Positions 1-10,037 of a DNA stretch of 54,830 nucleotides are shown one piece after another; within the stretch, counting starts at the first letter, position 1; each line of letters begins with the position of its first letter. The DNA comes from Acidobacteriota bacterium (GTDB lineage: Bacteria; Acidobacteriota; Vicinamibacteria; Vicinamibacterales; UBA2999): assembly GCA_027622905.1 (NCBI GenBank), contig JAQBVV010000004.1, positions 1 through 54,830 of the forward strand, written 5' to 3'. Made by a program: the position numbers and the translations under genes. The notes below the pieces were generated by a model, which was given only the letters and a program-made list of their open reading frames with translations, did no database searches and had not been told where the DNA came from.

Positions 1-1120
<1,120 letters not shown>

Positions 1121-1423
1121 TTATTTTTTACCCTTCGAATCCATGACCGCGAGCACTTCGTCCTCGCGCATGATGAGGTACTCCTCACCATCGATCTTGA
1201 TCTCCTGCCCCGAGTATTTCCCGAAGAGGATCGTGTCGCCGGTCTTGACATCGAGCGGCTGGCGCTCACCGTCGTCCTTGAACTTGCCATCGCCCACGGC
1301 GAAGACCTTGCCCTGCTGCGGCTTCTCCTTGGCGGTGTCGGGAATGATGATCCCGCCGACTTTCTGCTCGCCCTCGTCGAGGCGCTGGACGATGATGCGG
1401 TCGTGTAGTGGTCTGACTTTCAT
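1121..1423 (-). CDS. groES: 10-kDa co-chaperonin GroES
   Basis: Heptameric lid of the GroEL folding chamber, acting in the cytoplasm. The 100-residue product is of normal family length. It opens with [15 protein letters not shown] and has the mobile-loop region around residues 17-34 ([19 protein letters not shown]), followed by [23 protein letters not shown]. It is first in a two-gene operon with groEL 51 bp downstream. Heat-shock control by HrcA is indicated by the CIRCE element between the promoter and this gene. Confidence 0.98.
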   Translation of the reverse strand: MKVRPLHDRIIVQRLDEGEQKVGGIIIPDTAKEKPQQGKVFAVGDGKFKDDGERQPLDVKTGDTILFGKYSGQEIKIDGEEYLIMREDEVLAVMDSKGKK

Positions 1424-1547
1424 GTGCGTTCTGCTCCAGACTGTGTCTGTAGGAAGCGGGTACGGACCCGCCAGTTAAACCCTCGGCTCGCCGGGCGTCC
1501 AGCCCGGCTTGGCACCCCTGAAACGAGGGGAGCGAGCCATCGGCTGG

Positions 1548-1574
1548 TTAGCACTCAGCCTATACAACTGCTAA
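1548..1574. promoter_or_regulatory. CIRCE operator (HrcA site) of groESL
   Basis: The sequence reads TTAGCACTC, a 9-bp spacer, then AACTGCTAA. The first arm matches the CIRCE consensus exactly; the second matches GAGTGCTAA at 7 of 9 positions. The spacer is the canonical 9 bp. It lies about 125 bp upstream of groES and touches the -10 element of the minus-strand promoter at 1574-1602, so bound HrcA would cover the transcription start. Confidence 0.88.
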
Positions 1575-1602
1575 GTGTAGCGGGCCGCTACAGGGCTGTC
1601 AA
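1574..1602 (-). promoter_or_regulatory. Sigma-70 promoter of groESL
   Basis: On the minus strand a perfect -35 TTGACA (1602-1597) is followed by a 17-bp spacer and a -10 TACACT (1579-1574, 4 of 6 matches). The predicted start point falls inside the adjacent CIRCE element. The leader to the groES ATG is about 140 nt. This is the clearest promoter in the window. Confidence 0.8.
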
Positions 1603-1643
1603 GAACGGCGCCGAGAGGAGCTGAGAGGAAGCGGGCCATCCCG

Positions 1644-1672
1644 TAGGCCGCGAAAGCGCTTTCGGAAGCCTA
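1644..1672. other. Palindromic hairpin between the fis-like gene and the groESL promoter
   Basis: A 14-bp perfect palindrome CGAAAGCGCTTTCG (1651-1664) sits inside a wider inverted repeat TAGGC (1644-1648) / GCCTA (1668-1672). The outer arm includes the stop codon of the Fis-like gene. As RNA it could fold at the 3' end of the purC-fis transcript and insulate it from groESL. There is no T-run on either strand, so it is not a canonical intrinsic terminator. It could equally be a protein-binding palindrome. Confidence 0.4.
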
Positions 1673-1885
1673 GGGGTGTCGGCGCAGCCGATACTCGGAG
1701 ACCTTGCGGCTCAGGGTATTGCGGTGCATCCCCAGGAGCCCGGCGGCTTTGCCGAGATTCCCTCCGGTTCCCGCCAGCGCGCGCGCGATGTAGCGCTTTT
1801 CGAACTCCCTGTGCGCGTCGTCGTAGCGAACGCCCTTGGTGACCATGGTGTCGATCAGGCGTTCGAGGTCCTCACGCAGCGCCAT
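1670..1885 (-). CDS. Small Fis-type HTH DNA-binding protein
   Basis: A 71-residue protein that is essentially a single Fis-family helix-turn-helix (HTH_8). The C-terminal half (YIARALAGTGGNLGKAAGLLGMHRNTLSRKVSEY) matches the DNA-binding tail of NtrC-type activators and of Fis. There is no receiver or AAA+ domain, so it should be a small nucleoid-associated or accessory regulator. Its ATG overlaps the purC stop by one base (TGATG), implying translational coupling. The target genes cannot be read from the sequence. True E. coli-type Fis is somewhat longer, so orthology to fis is not claimed. Confidence 0.82.
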   Translation of the reverse strand: MALREDLERLIDTMVTKGVRYDDAHREFEKRYIARALAGTGGNLGKAAGLLGMHRNTLSRKVSEYRLRRHP

Positions 1886-2784
1886 CAGTCCAGGTCCCTG
1901 CCGGTCAAGCGGCGGAAGGCCTCGATGTACTTCTCTCGTGTGCGTGTCACGACATCATCCGGGAGCGATGGTACGGGCGGCTGCTTGTTCCAGTGGATCT
2001 GTTCCAGATAGTCGCGGACGAACTGCTTGTCGAAGCTGGGTTGCGGCTGACCGGGGCAGTAGGCGTCCTTTGGCCAGTAGCGCGAGGAATCCGGTGTCAT
2101 GACTTCGTCGATGAGGAGGATCTCGTCGTCGGACGTGAGACCAAACTCGAACTTCGTGTCGGCGAGGATGATCCCGCACGCGTCGGCGTGCTCCACCCCG
2201 CGCTCATATAGCGCCATGGTGAACGTTCGAAGCTTGGCAAGCAGCGACGTGCCGATGAGGTTCGCGGCCTCTGCCTCGCTGATGTTCATGTCATGGCCAC
2301 TGGTCGCCTTGCTGGCCGGGGTGAAGATCGGTTCAGGAAGCCGGTCGGACTGCCGCAGTCCAGCCGGAAACTGGACGCCGCAGACCGAACCCGTTGCTGT
2401 GTAGTCAGCCCACCCGGACCCGGACAGGTAGCCTCGCGCAACGCACTCCACGGGAACCGGTGTCGTCTTGCGTACCAACATTGAGCGGCCGGCCAGCACG
2501 GTCGCGTGTCGTGCCAGGTCCGCAGGGTAGCGGTGGACATCGGTTTCGAGGACGTGGTTCGGCAGGATGTCGCGCGTTCGGTCGAACCAGAACGCCGACA
2601 GCTGTGTCAGGACCTTGCCCTTGTCAGGAATACCCGAGCCGAGAACGCAGTCGAACGCGGAGATACGGTCGGTGGCGACCATGAGGAGTCCGTTGTCGAC
2701 CTCATACACATCCCGGACCTTACCCTGGCGATGCAGCGTGAGTCCGCTCAATCGAGCTTCAAGAAGAGGAGGGGCGGGCGGCAC
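1885..2784 (-). CDS. purC: SAICAR synthase (phosphoribosylaminoimidazole-succinocarboxamide synthase)
   Basis: Purine biosynthesis enzyme that joins CAIR and aspartate with ATP to give SAICAR. Motifs near the N-terminus are HRQGKVRDVYEV and the phosphate-binding TDRISAFDCVL. Further along are VRKTTPVPVECVARGYLSGSG, FTPASKATSGHDMN, LADTKFEFG and LIDEVMTPDSSRYW, as in the roughly 300-residue yeast-type PurC. I chose the GTG at 2784 (299 aa). The reading frame stays open to 2859, but those 25 residues are unlike PurC and a weak promoter-like pair (TTGCAG, 17 bp, TAAGAT with the -10 at 2828-2823) lies inside them. It is followed by the Fis-like gene with a one-base overlap. Confidence 0.93.
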   Translation of the reverse strand: MPPAPPLLEARLSGLTLHRQGKVRDVYEVDNGLLMVATDRISAFDCVLGSGIPDKGKVLTQLSAFWFDRTRDILPNHVLETDVHRYPADLARHATVLAGRSMLVRKTTPVPVECVARGYLSGSGWADYTATGSVCGVQFPAGLRQSDRLPEPIFTPASKATSGHDMNISEAEAANLIGTSLLAKLRTFTMALYERGVEHADACGIILADTKFEFGLTSDDEILLIDEVMTPDSSRYWPKDAYCPGQPQPSFDKQFVRDYLEQIHWNKQPPVPSLPDDVVTRTREKYIEAFRRLTGRDLD

Positions 2785-2949
2785 GTGTTCGGTTCTGGGA
2801 AGGCCCTTGTCAGGAAGCGCGCATCTTACAGGCACCGCGCCACTCCTGCAACAGTACACAAGACTACCGGTCAGTGCGGACGGGGGGCCTGATATATTGT
2901 GTTACCGCGTGTCGGGGTTCTGGCAGCGTAGCTGAAGTGTGAAGGGTTC

Positions 2950-3981
2950 GTGGTGCGAAAACGTACGGTGCTCGTGTCGGTGCTGGCTGTGGCCCTCATG
3001 GGCTGGTTCCTGCGAGGTACCGACCTGGAGGATGTGTGGACGCAGGTGCGCGCAGCGCGGCTGGACCTGCTCGTGGTGGGCTTCGTGCTGGTCGTGGTGA
3101 CGTTCGTGATTCGCGCGCACCGATGGCAGTACCTCTTGAGACCGATCGGACCCACGCGGTTCAGGACCGCGTTTCGCACAACGGTCATCGGCGCCGCCGC
3201 CTTGGCCGTCCTGCCGGCGCGAGCAGGGGATGTGTTGCGGCCCTACCTGCTGGCTCGGCAGGAAGGCTTGAGCACGTCGGCGACGCTCGCGACCATCGTG
3301 ATGGAGCGAGTCCTGGACTTGATTGCGATGTTGGCGCTGCTGGCGTTGTACGTCTGGGGTACCGCCGATCCATCGCGGCTGCCCGTGCCACTGCGTCACG
3401 CCATCGAAGCGTCGGCCGGTCTCGCGAGCGGTGTCGCACTTCTGCTCGTTGCACTCACCTGGGTGATGGCGACGCACCCTGAGCGCATCGGCCGCATGGT
3501 GTTCGGCGCGGCGAGTGTCTTTTCCCACAGGATCGCGGAGCGCCTGGCCGGGTATGCCACGACCTTCAGCTCCGGTTTCGCCGTGGCGCGCGAGCCGCAG
3601 GCGCTGGCCATGGCGCTGTTCTGGTCTTTTTCACTCTGGGTGGTGATTGCCGGCGAGGCGTGGTTGATCGCGCTGGCCTTCGGCATCTGCATGCCCTTTG
3701 CGGGATCGTTCCTGTTGCAGGCGCTTCTCACGATCGGAGTGGCCGTGCCGACGCCGGGCGGCGTCGGTAGCTATCATGAGGCCTACCGGGTCGGCGTGAC
3801 GACGTTCTTCGGGGCAGCCAACGATGCCGCGGTGGCTGCGGCCATCGTGACGCACGTCATTTCCTACGTCCCGGTGGTGCTGGCGGGCGCCGTCTTCATG
3901 GCGCAGGATGGCATCGGCTTCGGGGGCCTTCCGAGACTGTCGCCGACGCCGCAGGAAAAGGAGATTCCCTCGGGGCCATGA
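2950..3981 (+). CDS. Lysylphosphatidylglycerol synthase TM-region family protein (flippase-like, UPF0104)
   Basis: A 343-residue polytopic inner-membrane protein resembling the transmembrane flippase-like half of MprF/AglD-type proteins. Family features seen are the segment [14 protein letters not shown], the loop [15 protein letters not shown] and the [16 protein letters not shown] helix, with about seven or eight further hydrophobic segments. The soluble lysyl-transferase domain of MprF is absent, so a lipid or lipid-linked substrate is inferred but not identified. The start is one of two adjacent GTG codons (2950 or 2953). Its last codons overlap nrdR by 4 bp (ATGA), so the two are co-transcribed. 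Confidence 0.85.
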   Translation: MVRKRTVLVSVLAVALMGWFLRGTDLEDVWTQVRAARLDLLVVGFVLVVVTFVIRAHRWQYLLRPIGPTRFRTAFRTTVIGAAALAVLPARAGDVLRPYLLARQEGLSTSATLATIVMERVLDLIAMLALLALYVWGTADPSRLPVPLRHAIEASAGLASGVALLLVALTWVMATHPERIGRMVFGAASVFSHRIAERLAGYATTFSSGFAVAREPQALAMALFWSFSLWVVIAGEAWLIALAFGICMPFAGSFLLQALLTIGVAVPTPGGVGSYHEAYRVGVTTFFGAANDAAVAAAIVTHVISYVPVVLAGAVFMAQDGIGFGGLPRLSPTPQEKEIPSGP

Positions 3982-4436
3982 AGTGTCCATTCTGTGGTCA
4001 GCTTGGCGACAAGGTTGTCGATTCGCGGGAGAGCAAGGAAGGCGAAGTCATTCGTCGCCGGCGCGAGTGTCTCGACTGCCGGCGCCGCTTCACCAGTTAT
4101 GAGCGGATCGACGAGATCCCGTACATGGTGGTCAAGAAGGATGGCACGCGCGAGCGTTTTGAGCGCCAGAAACTCATTGCCGGGTTGCTCAAGGCGTGCG
4201 AGAAGCGTCCCGTGAGCGTGTCCGCAGTTGAAGGGGTGGCCGACCGGGTCGAAGCCGCCGTGCAGGAGCGCCCGGAGAAGGAAATGAGCACCGAGGAGGT
4301 CGGCGCGCTCGTCATGGAGGAGCTCAAGCGACTCGACAAGGTCGCCTACGTGCGATTCGCGTCCGTCTACCGCCATTTTCGCGACATCGGCGAGTTCATG
4401 ACGGAGCTCACCGATCTACTGAACGTGAAGGAGTAG
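3978..4436 (+). CDS. nrdR: Transcriptional repressor NrdR
   Basis: Zinc-ribbon/ATP-cone repressor of ribonucleotide reductase genes that senses dATP/ATP. The 152-residue length is typical. Zinc ligands are C3-x2-C6 (KCPFCG) and C31-x2-C34 (ECLDC). The ATP-cone begins at about residue 49 ([24 protein letters not shown]) and ends with [16 protein letters not shown]. The ATG overlaps the stop of the upstream membrane-protein gene. No nrd gene or NrdR box was recognised in the window, so its targets lie elsewhere. Confidence 0.97.
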   Translation: MKCPFCGQLGDKVVDSRESKEGEVIRRRRECLDCRRRFTSYERIDEIPYMVVKKDGTRERFERQKLIAGLLKACEKRPVSVSAVEGVADRVEAAVQERPEKEMSTEEVGALVMEELKRLDKVAYVRFASVYRHFRDIGEFMTELTDLLNVKE

Positions 4437-4481
4437 GGAAGCCTGCCGACGTCGGCGGCGGTCTGAGCCGCGAAGAAGACG

Positions 4482-6779
4482 ATGGCCATATCACTCCCTG
4501 AGTCCCGGGTGGAGGAAGGTCCGGCGGTGCCGCCGCGGGGGTCTCGGACCGTGCCCGTTCGCGCGCGACCGCTGCGCGACAATACCGGGCTCCTCCTGGC
4601 TGGCGGCGGAGTGCTGCTCGCCGTGCTGGTCGGTCTGCTGGCGCTCGCGAGTCGCTCGGCCACGCTTGCACCAGACTTTCTGACCGAGGTGGTGCTCTAC
4701 GCGTTGTCCGCGACGAATCTGACGATTCTCGTCGCCCTCGCGTTCGTGCTCGCGCGGAATATCGTCAAGATGCTCGTCGAGAAGCGTCGGGGCCTGCCGT
4801 TCGCGCACTTCCGCGCCAAGCTCGTGGCGGTCCTCCTCGGGATGACCCTCATCCCGGCGCTGCTGGTCCTGCTCGTGGGCAGTGGCCTGATTCGCAACAG
4901 CATCGATCGCTGGTTCAACGCGCCGATGGACGATGTCCTGTCTTCGGCGAACGCCATCGCCGGGGATCACTATCAGGAGCGGCAGCGTCTGGTCGAGGCG
5001 CAGGCAGGGCAATTGGCCCGCGCACTGGCCTCCGTCGATCTGTCCGCATCGTCCGAGGCGTCGGTGCGGGCGATCGTCGAGCCGGACGTGCTGCGGGGAC
5101 GGGTCAGCTTGGTTGAAGTGTATCGGGTTGACCCGGCTGGCACCGCGGAGGTGCCGGCGCTGGTTCGGGTTGTCGATATCGGCGGTGCGTCGCTGGCGAG
5201 CCCGGCGGCACCCGGGTCGGCCGAGCGGCTCGCCGCGGGCGCGGCTGCCGTGGCGTTGGCCGCGCCGGTCGTCGAGCGCCTGGCTGATGGCGGCGATCTG
5301 ATCCGCAGCGCCATGCCGATCCGTGTGTCAGCCGGAGCGCCGTTGCAAGGCGTCGTGATCGCGAGCGAGTACGTCACCGGGCAGTTTGCCGCGCGTGCCA
5401 GACGCATGACCGAGGCCTACGAGGACTACCAGCAATTGCGGGTGCTCCAACGGCCGCTGGCGGGTGTGTACTTGTCGTTCTTCTTCATGCTGACGCTCAT
5501 GATTCTGGTCGGCTCGACGTGGATGGGGCTGTACCTGGCGAAGCGGATCACCCGCCCGGTGCAGATGCTGGCAGTCGCGGCGAACGAGATCGGCGCGGGG
5601 CATTTTGACCACCGCGTTGAGGCCGAGACGCGCGACGAGTTTGGATCGCTGATCGACGCGTTCAATCGGATGGCCTCGGATCTGTCGGCAAGCCGCCGGC
5701 GTCTCGAACGTTCTGCGATCGATCTCGAGCAGAAGCATCAGGACGTCGAGGGACGGCGGCGGTACGTCGAAACGGTCCTGCAGCGTATTGCCACGGGTGT
5801 TGTCTCGGTCGACGCGGCTGGCAATGTTCGGACGATCAATGCCGCAGCCTCACGGTTGCTCGGTTTGAGCAACAGCGCGGCGGGTCAGCCAGCCGCCACC
5901 GTGTTCGGCACGCCTGAGCTGCGCCCACTGGCTGCGGTCATGGACGAGGCATCTCCGGATCGCACGGAGGCCTTGCCGCAGGAGGTGTCGATCACGCGCG
6001 ACGGTCGCGATCTCCATCTGGCGGTCATGACCACGCGGTTACGGCGGGAGGACGGCGTCTCGGACGGCATCGTACTCGTGCTCGAAGACGTCACACCGTT
6101 GATCCGCGCGCAGCGCGTCGCCGCGTGGCGCGAAGTGGCGCGCAGTCTGGCCCACGAGATCAAGAATCCGCTCACGCCGATTCAGTTGTGCGCCGAGCGG
6201 ATGCAGCGGCACTTCGCGGGCGCACCCGAGCCAACCCGGGCGCTGGTCGACGAGTGCGCCACGACGATCGTCGGAGAAGTGGAATCGCTGAAAGGGCTTG
6301 TGGATGAGTTCTCGCAGTTCGCTCGGATGCCGGCACCACGGACCGAGCCGACCGATATCCATGCACTCCTGACGGATGTATTCGCTCTCTATCGCGGCAT
6401 CTTCACTGCCGTCGATGTGCACCCCAGGTTCGCGGAGACACTCCCGCAGGTGTCGGTCGATCCCGAGCAGATCCGACGCGTCGTGATCAACCTGATCGAC
6501 AACGCCGTCGAGGCGATGGCGCAACGAGGGACGATCGACGTCGAGACGCACTATGCGCCGGCCGACGATGTGATTCGCATCGTGGTGGCCGACAACGGTC
6601 CCGGCATTCCGCCAGAAGAACGGGAGAAGCTGTTTCTACCGCACTATTCGACTAAGCAGCGAGGGAGTGGGCTCGGCCTCGCGATCGTGCGCCGAATCGT
6701 GACCGAGCATGGCGGGAGTGTTACTGTCACCGAGAACGTGCCGCACGGGACGCGGTTCGCGATCGAGCTTCCCTGCTGA
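4482..6779 (+). CDS. ntrY: NtrY-like membrane sensor histidine kinase
   Basis: A 765-residue sensor kinase. Three transmembrane helices lie near residues 37-57, 70-93 and 113-135. A periplasmic region follows to a fourth helix near 331-355, then a HAMP linker (ITRPVQMLAVAANEIGAGHFD), a PAS domain (about 425-540) and a HisKA domain with the phosphorylated His in SLAHEIKNPLTPIQL (about H558). The C-terminal ATPase has N-box NLIDNAVEAM, G1 DNGPGIPPEER and G2 GSGLGLAIV. This is the NtrY architecture, associated in other bacteria with nitrogen or redox responses; the signal here is unknown. It is followed after 3 bp by its cognate regulator. Confidence 0.93.
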   Translation: MAISLPESRVEEGPAVPPRGSRTVPVRARPLRDNTGLLLAGGGVLLAVLVGLLALASRSATLAPDFLTEVVLYALSATNLTILVALAFVLARNIVKMLVEKRRGLPFAHFRAKLVAVLLGMTLIPALLVLLVGSGLIRNSIDRWFNAPMDDVLSSANAIAGDHYQERQRLVEAQAGQLARALASVDLSASSEASVRAIVEPDVLRGRVSLVEVYRVDPAGTAEVPALVRVVDIGGASLASPAAPGSAERLAAGAAAVALAAPVVERLADGGDLIRSAMPIRVSAGAPLQGVVIASEYVTGQFAARARRMTEAYEDYQQLRVLQRPLAGVYLSFFFMLTLMILVGSTWMGLYLAKRITRPVQMLAVAANEIGAGHFDHRVEAETRDEFGSLIDAFNRMASDLSASRRRLERSAIDLEQKHQDVEGRRRYVETVLQRIATGVVSVDAAGNVRTINAAASRLLGLSNSAAGQPAATVFGTPELRPLAAVMDEASPDRTEALPQEVSITRDGRDLHLAVMTTRLRREDGVSDGIVLVLEDVTPLIRAQRVAAWREVARSLAHEIKNPLTPIQLCAERMQRHFAGAPEPTRALVDECATTIVGEVESLKGLVDEFSQFARMPAPRTEPTDIHALLTDVFALYRGIFTAVDVHPRFAETLPQVSVDPEQIRRVVINLIDNAVEAMAQRGTIDVETHYAPADDVIRIVVADNGPGIPPEEREKLFLPHYSTKQRGSGLGLAIVRRIVTEHGGSVTVTENVPHGTRFAIELPC

Positions 6780-6782
6780 GCC

Positions 6783-8180
6783 ATGCCTTCGATTCTGATT
6801 GTTGACGATGAACCCGGCGTCCGCAGTTCGCTTGCGGCCGTGCTGCGCGACGAGGGGTACGAGGTGGACGCCGTCGACAGCGGGGAAGCGTGTCTCGAGC
6901 GGTTGGCGCGTCAGGCCTACGACGTGGTGCTGCTGGACATCTGGCTGCCCGGGATGGACGGGTTGGCCACGCTGGCACGCATGCGTGAACGCGAGATCGA
7001 TGTGCAGGTGGTCATCATTTCCGGGCATGGCAACATCGAGTCTGCGGTCCGCGCCATCAAGATGGGCGCGTTCGACTTTGTCGAGAAACCGCTCTCGCTG
7101 GAGAAGACGATGCTCGTTGTGCGAAACGCCTTTCGGCAGCGGCGGCTGGAGGCGGAGAACCGGGCGCTCCGGGCGAAGGTCGGTGCACGCCACGTCATGG
7201 TGGGTGAGAGCTATGCCATGACGAAGCTGCGCGAGCAGGTGGCGATGGCAGCGCCCACCAACGGCCGCGTACTCATTCTTGGCGAGAACGGCACTGGCAA
7301 GGAACTCGTCGCCAGAAATGTGCACCAGTTGAGTCGTCGGCGCACGGGCCCGTTCGTGGAGGTGAACTGTGCGGCGATACCTGAAGAGCTCATCGAGAGT
7401 GAGCTGTTCGGGCACGTCCGCGGCGCGTTTACCGGCGCCGTGTCGGACCGCCGAGGCAAGTTCGAGGCTGCGCACGGGGGGACGATCTTCCTCGACGAGA
7501 TCGCTGACATGAGCCTGAAGACGCAGGCCAAGGTGTTACGCGTGCTGCAGGAGCAAGTTACGGAGGCCGTGGGTGGTTCGTCCCGGATTGCCGTGGACGC
7601 GCGTGTGCTCGCCGCAACCAACAAGGATCTGCCTGCGGAGATACGGGCGGGGAGATTCCGGGAAGACCTGTACTTTCGCCTGAACGTCGTCCCGATTCTC
7701 GTCCCGCCGTTGCGCGAGCGTCAGGAGGACATTGCGCTGCTGGCGGACCATTTCATGGCGATGCTGGCGCGTGAGTACGGGCGGCGTGCCAAGACGTTCG
7801 AGCCAGACGCGATCGTGGCACTCCGAGAGTACGAGTGGCCCGGGAACGTTCGCGAACTCCACAATGTCGTCGAGCGACTGATGATCATGGTGCCCGGCGA
7901 TCGGATCTCGTCGCGCGAGCTCTCGTTCCTCGATCAGGGCCTCAGCGCAGGGAGCGGCGGGGCGCCGGAGGATGTTGACACCCTGGTGGCGGCCACGCTT
8001 CACGAGGCGCGCGGCCGGTTCGAGGCTGACTACATCCGGCGGGCACTGCTGGAGCAGCAGGGCAATATTTCCCGCACCGCGGATCTGCTGGGCATCGAGC
8101 GGAGCAACCTCTACCGCAAGATGCGCGGATTCGGTATCACGCCGTCGCGTCGATCCGAGGATGAGCCGCGTGAGCGATAG
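6783..8180 (+). CDS. ntrX: NtrC/NtrX-family sigma-54-dependent response regulator
   Basis: A 465-residue activator. The receiver domain has acidic residues D8/D9 and phospho-acceptor D52 ([13 protein letters not shown]), with the conserved Lys in EKPLS. The AAA+ domain has Walker A GENGTGKE, the sigma-54 contact loop GAFTGA and Walker B TIFLDEI. A Fis-type HTH closes the protein ([20 protein letters not shown]). An intact GAFTGA loop implies real sigma-54 activation. It lies 3 bp after the NtrY-like kinase. The name ntrX rests on the NtrY partner; generic NtrC-family is the safer label. The 3' end overlaps the next gene by 20 bp. Confidence 0.92.
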   Translation: MPSILIVDDEPGVRSSLAAVLRDEGYEVDAVDSGEACLERLARQAYDVVLLDIWLPGMDGLATLARMREREIDVQVVIISGHGNIESAVRAIKMGAFDFVEKPLSLEKTMLVVRNAFRQRRLEAENRALRAKVGARHVMVGESYAMTKLREQVAMAAPTNGRVLILGENGTGKELVARNVHQLSRRRTGPFVEVNCAAIPEELIESELFGHVRGAFTGAVSDRRGKFEAAHGGTIFLDEIADMSLKTQAKVLRVLQEQVTEAVGGSSRIAVDARVLAATNKDLPAEIRAGRFREDLYFRLNVVPILVPPLRERQEDIALLADHFMAMLAREYGRRAKTFEPDAIVALREYEWPGNVRELHNVVERLMIMVPGDRISSRELSFLDQGLSAGSGGAPEDVDTLVAATLHEARGRFEADYIRRALLEQQGNISRTADLLGIERSNLYRKMRGFGITPSRRSEDEPRER

Positions 8181-9333
8181 CGCGCGGGTGCAGGAGACGG
8201 CGCCGCGGAGTGTGCGTGGCGTACGGGACGTCGGCCGAATCCCCACTCCGGCGCTCGTGATCGATATCGCCGCAATGGATCGCAACATTCAGAGGATGGC
8301 CACGTTTTTTGCCGACGGCCCCTGCCGGCTCCGCCCGCATTTCAAGGCGCACAAGACGCCTGACATCGCCAGGCGCCAGCTCGCAGGCGGGTCGTGTACA
8401 GGATTGACGTGCGCGACGGTATCGGAGGCGGAAGTGGCGACACTCGCGTTGGGCGAACTGCTTGCAGACGTGTCGGGTGACATCCTGATTGCCAACGAGC
8501 CCGTGGGCCCGGGAAAGTGTGCGCGGGTGGCCACCCTTGCCCGACGCGTGCCCGTGACGGTGGCGGCCGACTCGGTCGCCGGCCTGGAGGCGCTGGACCG
8601 CGCCGCGACCGAAGCAGGGGTCACCATCGGGGTGCTCGTCGATCTGGATGTCGGGATGGCGCGATGCGGCGTCCCACCTGGCGGCGCTGCCGTGAGTCTC
8701 GGCCGCAGGGTCGTGGCAGCCAGGGGACTGCGTCTGCGGGGGGTGATGGGCTACGAGGGTCACCTGGTCGGTCTCGCTGACCGAGATGAGCGCGATGCAC
8801 GTACGCGTCAGGCGATGGCCGGGCTTGTGGAGACGGCTGAACGGTTCCGGGCGGAGGGGCTTCCCTGTGATGTCGTATCGGCCGGCGGGACCGGCACGTA
8901 TGACATCAGCGGACGCGTCGATGGCGTCACGGAGATCCAGGCGGGTTCCTACGTACTGATGGACAGCGACTACGCGCGGCTCGACCTTCCGTTCGAGCAA
9001 GCCCTCTGGGTGCTGGGCACGGTCATCAGCCGCCCGACACCGGCGCGGTGCGTGCTCGATTGCGGGCACAAGTCGATGTCCAAGGACCATGGCTACCCGT
9101 CAGTGCGCGACGTTGCCGGCGCAGCCGTGCTGGCGCTGAACGACGAACATGCGACGATGAGCGTGCCGTCGGACTGCCTCCTCGGTATTGGCGATCGCGT
9201 CCATGTCCAGCCGTCGCACATCGATCCGACCATCAATCTGCACGACGTGTTCTACGTGCTCGAAGGCGACCGCGTCGTCGGTGTCTGGCCGATTGCTGCC
9301 AGAGGCTATCAGGAGCATCGCGAGATCGCGTAG
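8161..9333 (+). CDS. D-threonine aldolase-like PLP enzyme (fold-III, DSD1 family)
   Basis: A 390-residue enzyme with an alanine-racemase-type N-terminal barrel and a C-terminal D-serine-dehydratase-like domain. The PLP lysine is probably K62 in [11 protein letters not shown]. Other landmarks are [19 protein letters not shown] and SAGGTGTYD. The metal site near the C-terminus reads [11 protein letters not shown]. His-x-Asp is the pattern reported for D-threonine aldolases, while eukaryotic D-serine dehydratases use His-x-Cys, so aldolase activity is favoured. The ATG at 8161 (or GTG at 8170) overlaps the regulator gene by up to 20 bp, suggesting co-transcription with ntrYX. Confidence 0.86.
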   Translation: MSRVSDSARVQETAPRSVRGVRDVGRIPTPALVIDIAAMDRNIQRMATFFADGPCRLRPHFKAHKTPDIARRQLAGGSCTGLTCATVSEAEVATLALGELLADVSGDILIANEPVGPGKCARVATLARRVPVTVAADSVAGLEALDRAATEAGVTIGVLVDLDVGMARCGVPPGGAAVSLGRRVVAARGLRLRGVMGYEGHLVGLADRDERDARTRQAMAGLVETAERFRAEGLPCDVVSAGGTGTYDISGRVDGVTEIQAGSYVLMDSDYARLDLPFEQALWVLGTVISRPTPARCVLDCGHKSMSKDHGYPSVRDVAGAAVLALNDEHATMSVPSDCLLGIGDRVHVQPSHIDPTINLHDVFYVLEGDRVVGVWPIAARGYQEHREIA

Positions 9334-9414
9334 TCACAGCGCTGTCGCGCTGGTGGTAGAGGCGTGGCACAATTTCGACGCCGCAATGGCGCGGCGAAAC
9401 GCGGCAGGTGATCC

Positions 9415-9951
9415 GTGCGAGGCGGGAGCCAGTCCGCGATGAGTAGCCTGATGCATCCAGATTCTCGTTCGTCGAGGGGGGCCAGTCTGCGGGGCTGCGT
9501 CCGATACGCCGTGATGGTCGCGATGGTGGTCGGGTTGGCGTGTCCGCTCGGCGCGCAGAACAGCGCCCCGTCGCTGACCGGCGACGACTACGCGGACATT
9601 CTTCAGTTGTACTTCCGCTACCCGGTGGCGCTCGACAGCGGCGACGCGGAGGGCTACGCGAACCTGTTCACGGACGATGGGTCGTTCGGCGATCGCGTGG
9701 GCCGGCAGGCGTTGCTGGAGTTTGTTCTGGGGCGTGCAGCGTCAACAGTGCGACACGCCCCGTTGACGCCCGTGATCACCGCTACTGCCGACGGCGCGAC
9801 CGGCATGGTGCTCAATCTGTTCGTGGACGTGGCGCAGAGCCCTGCCGTCATTACTCGCGTCAGCCAGTACACGGACACCCTGGTCAAGACACCGGCGGGA
9901 TGGCGCTTCAAGACCCGCGTGAACGGGTCAGCGGATCTCAGCGGCCGGTAG
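9415..9951 (+). CDS. Secreted SnoaL-like (NTF2 fold) protein
   Basis: A protein of up to 178 residues with a signal peptide (hydrophobic core AVMVAMVVGLACPLGA, likely cleaved before QN) and one SnoaL/NTF2-like domain. The domain begins DDYADILQLYFRYPVALDSGDAEGYANLF and ends with the strand AGWRFKTRVNG. This fold includes ketosteroid-isomerase-like proteins and polyketide cyclases. Catalytic residues cannot be assigned here, so the activity is unknown. Possible starts in frame are GTG 9415, ATG 9439 and ATG 9451; all keep the signal peptide. It is followed by a convergent gene, and the roughly 85-bp gap holds nothing I recognise. Confidence 0.75.
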   Translation: MRGGSQSAMSSLMHPDSRSSRGASLRGCVRYAVMVAMVVGLACPLGAQNSAPSLTGDDYADILQLYFRYPVALDSGDAEGYANLFTDDGSFGDRVGRQALLEFVLGRAASTVRHAPLTPVITATADGATGMVLNLFVDVAQSPAVITRVSQYTDTLVKTPAGWRFKTRVNGSADLSGR

Positions 9952-10037
9952 CGCGGATTCCACGTGTACCTGTTCGCCCGATCGTCGTTCTCCGGGTAGG
10001 AGAAGACGACCTCAGAAACGAAATCCGCGCTGAGCGG

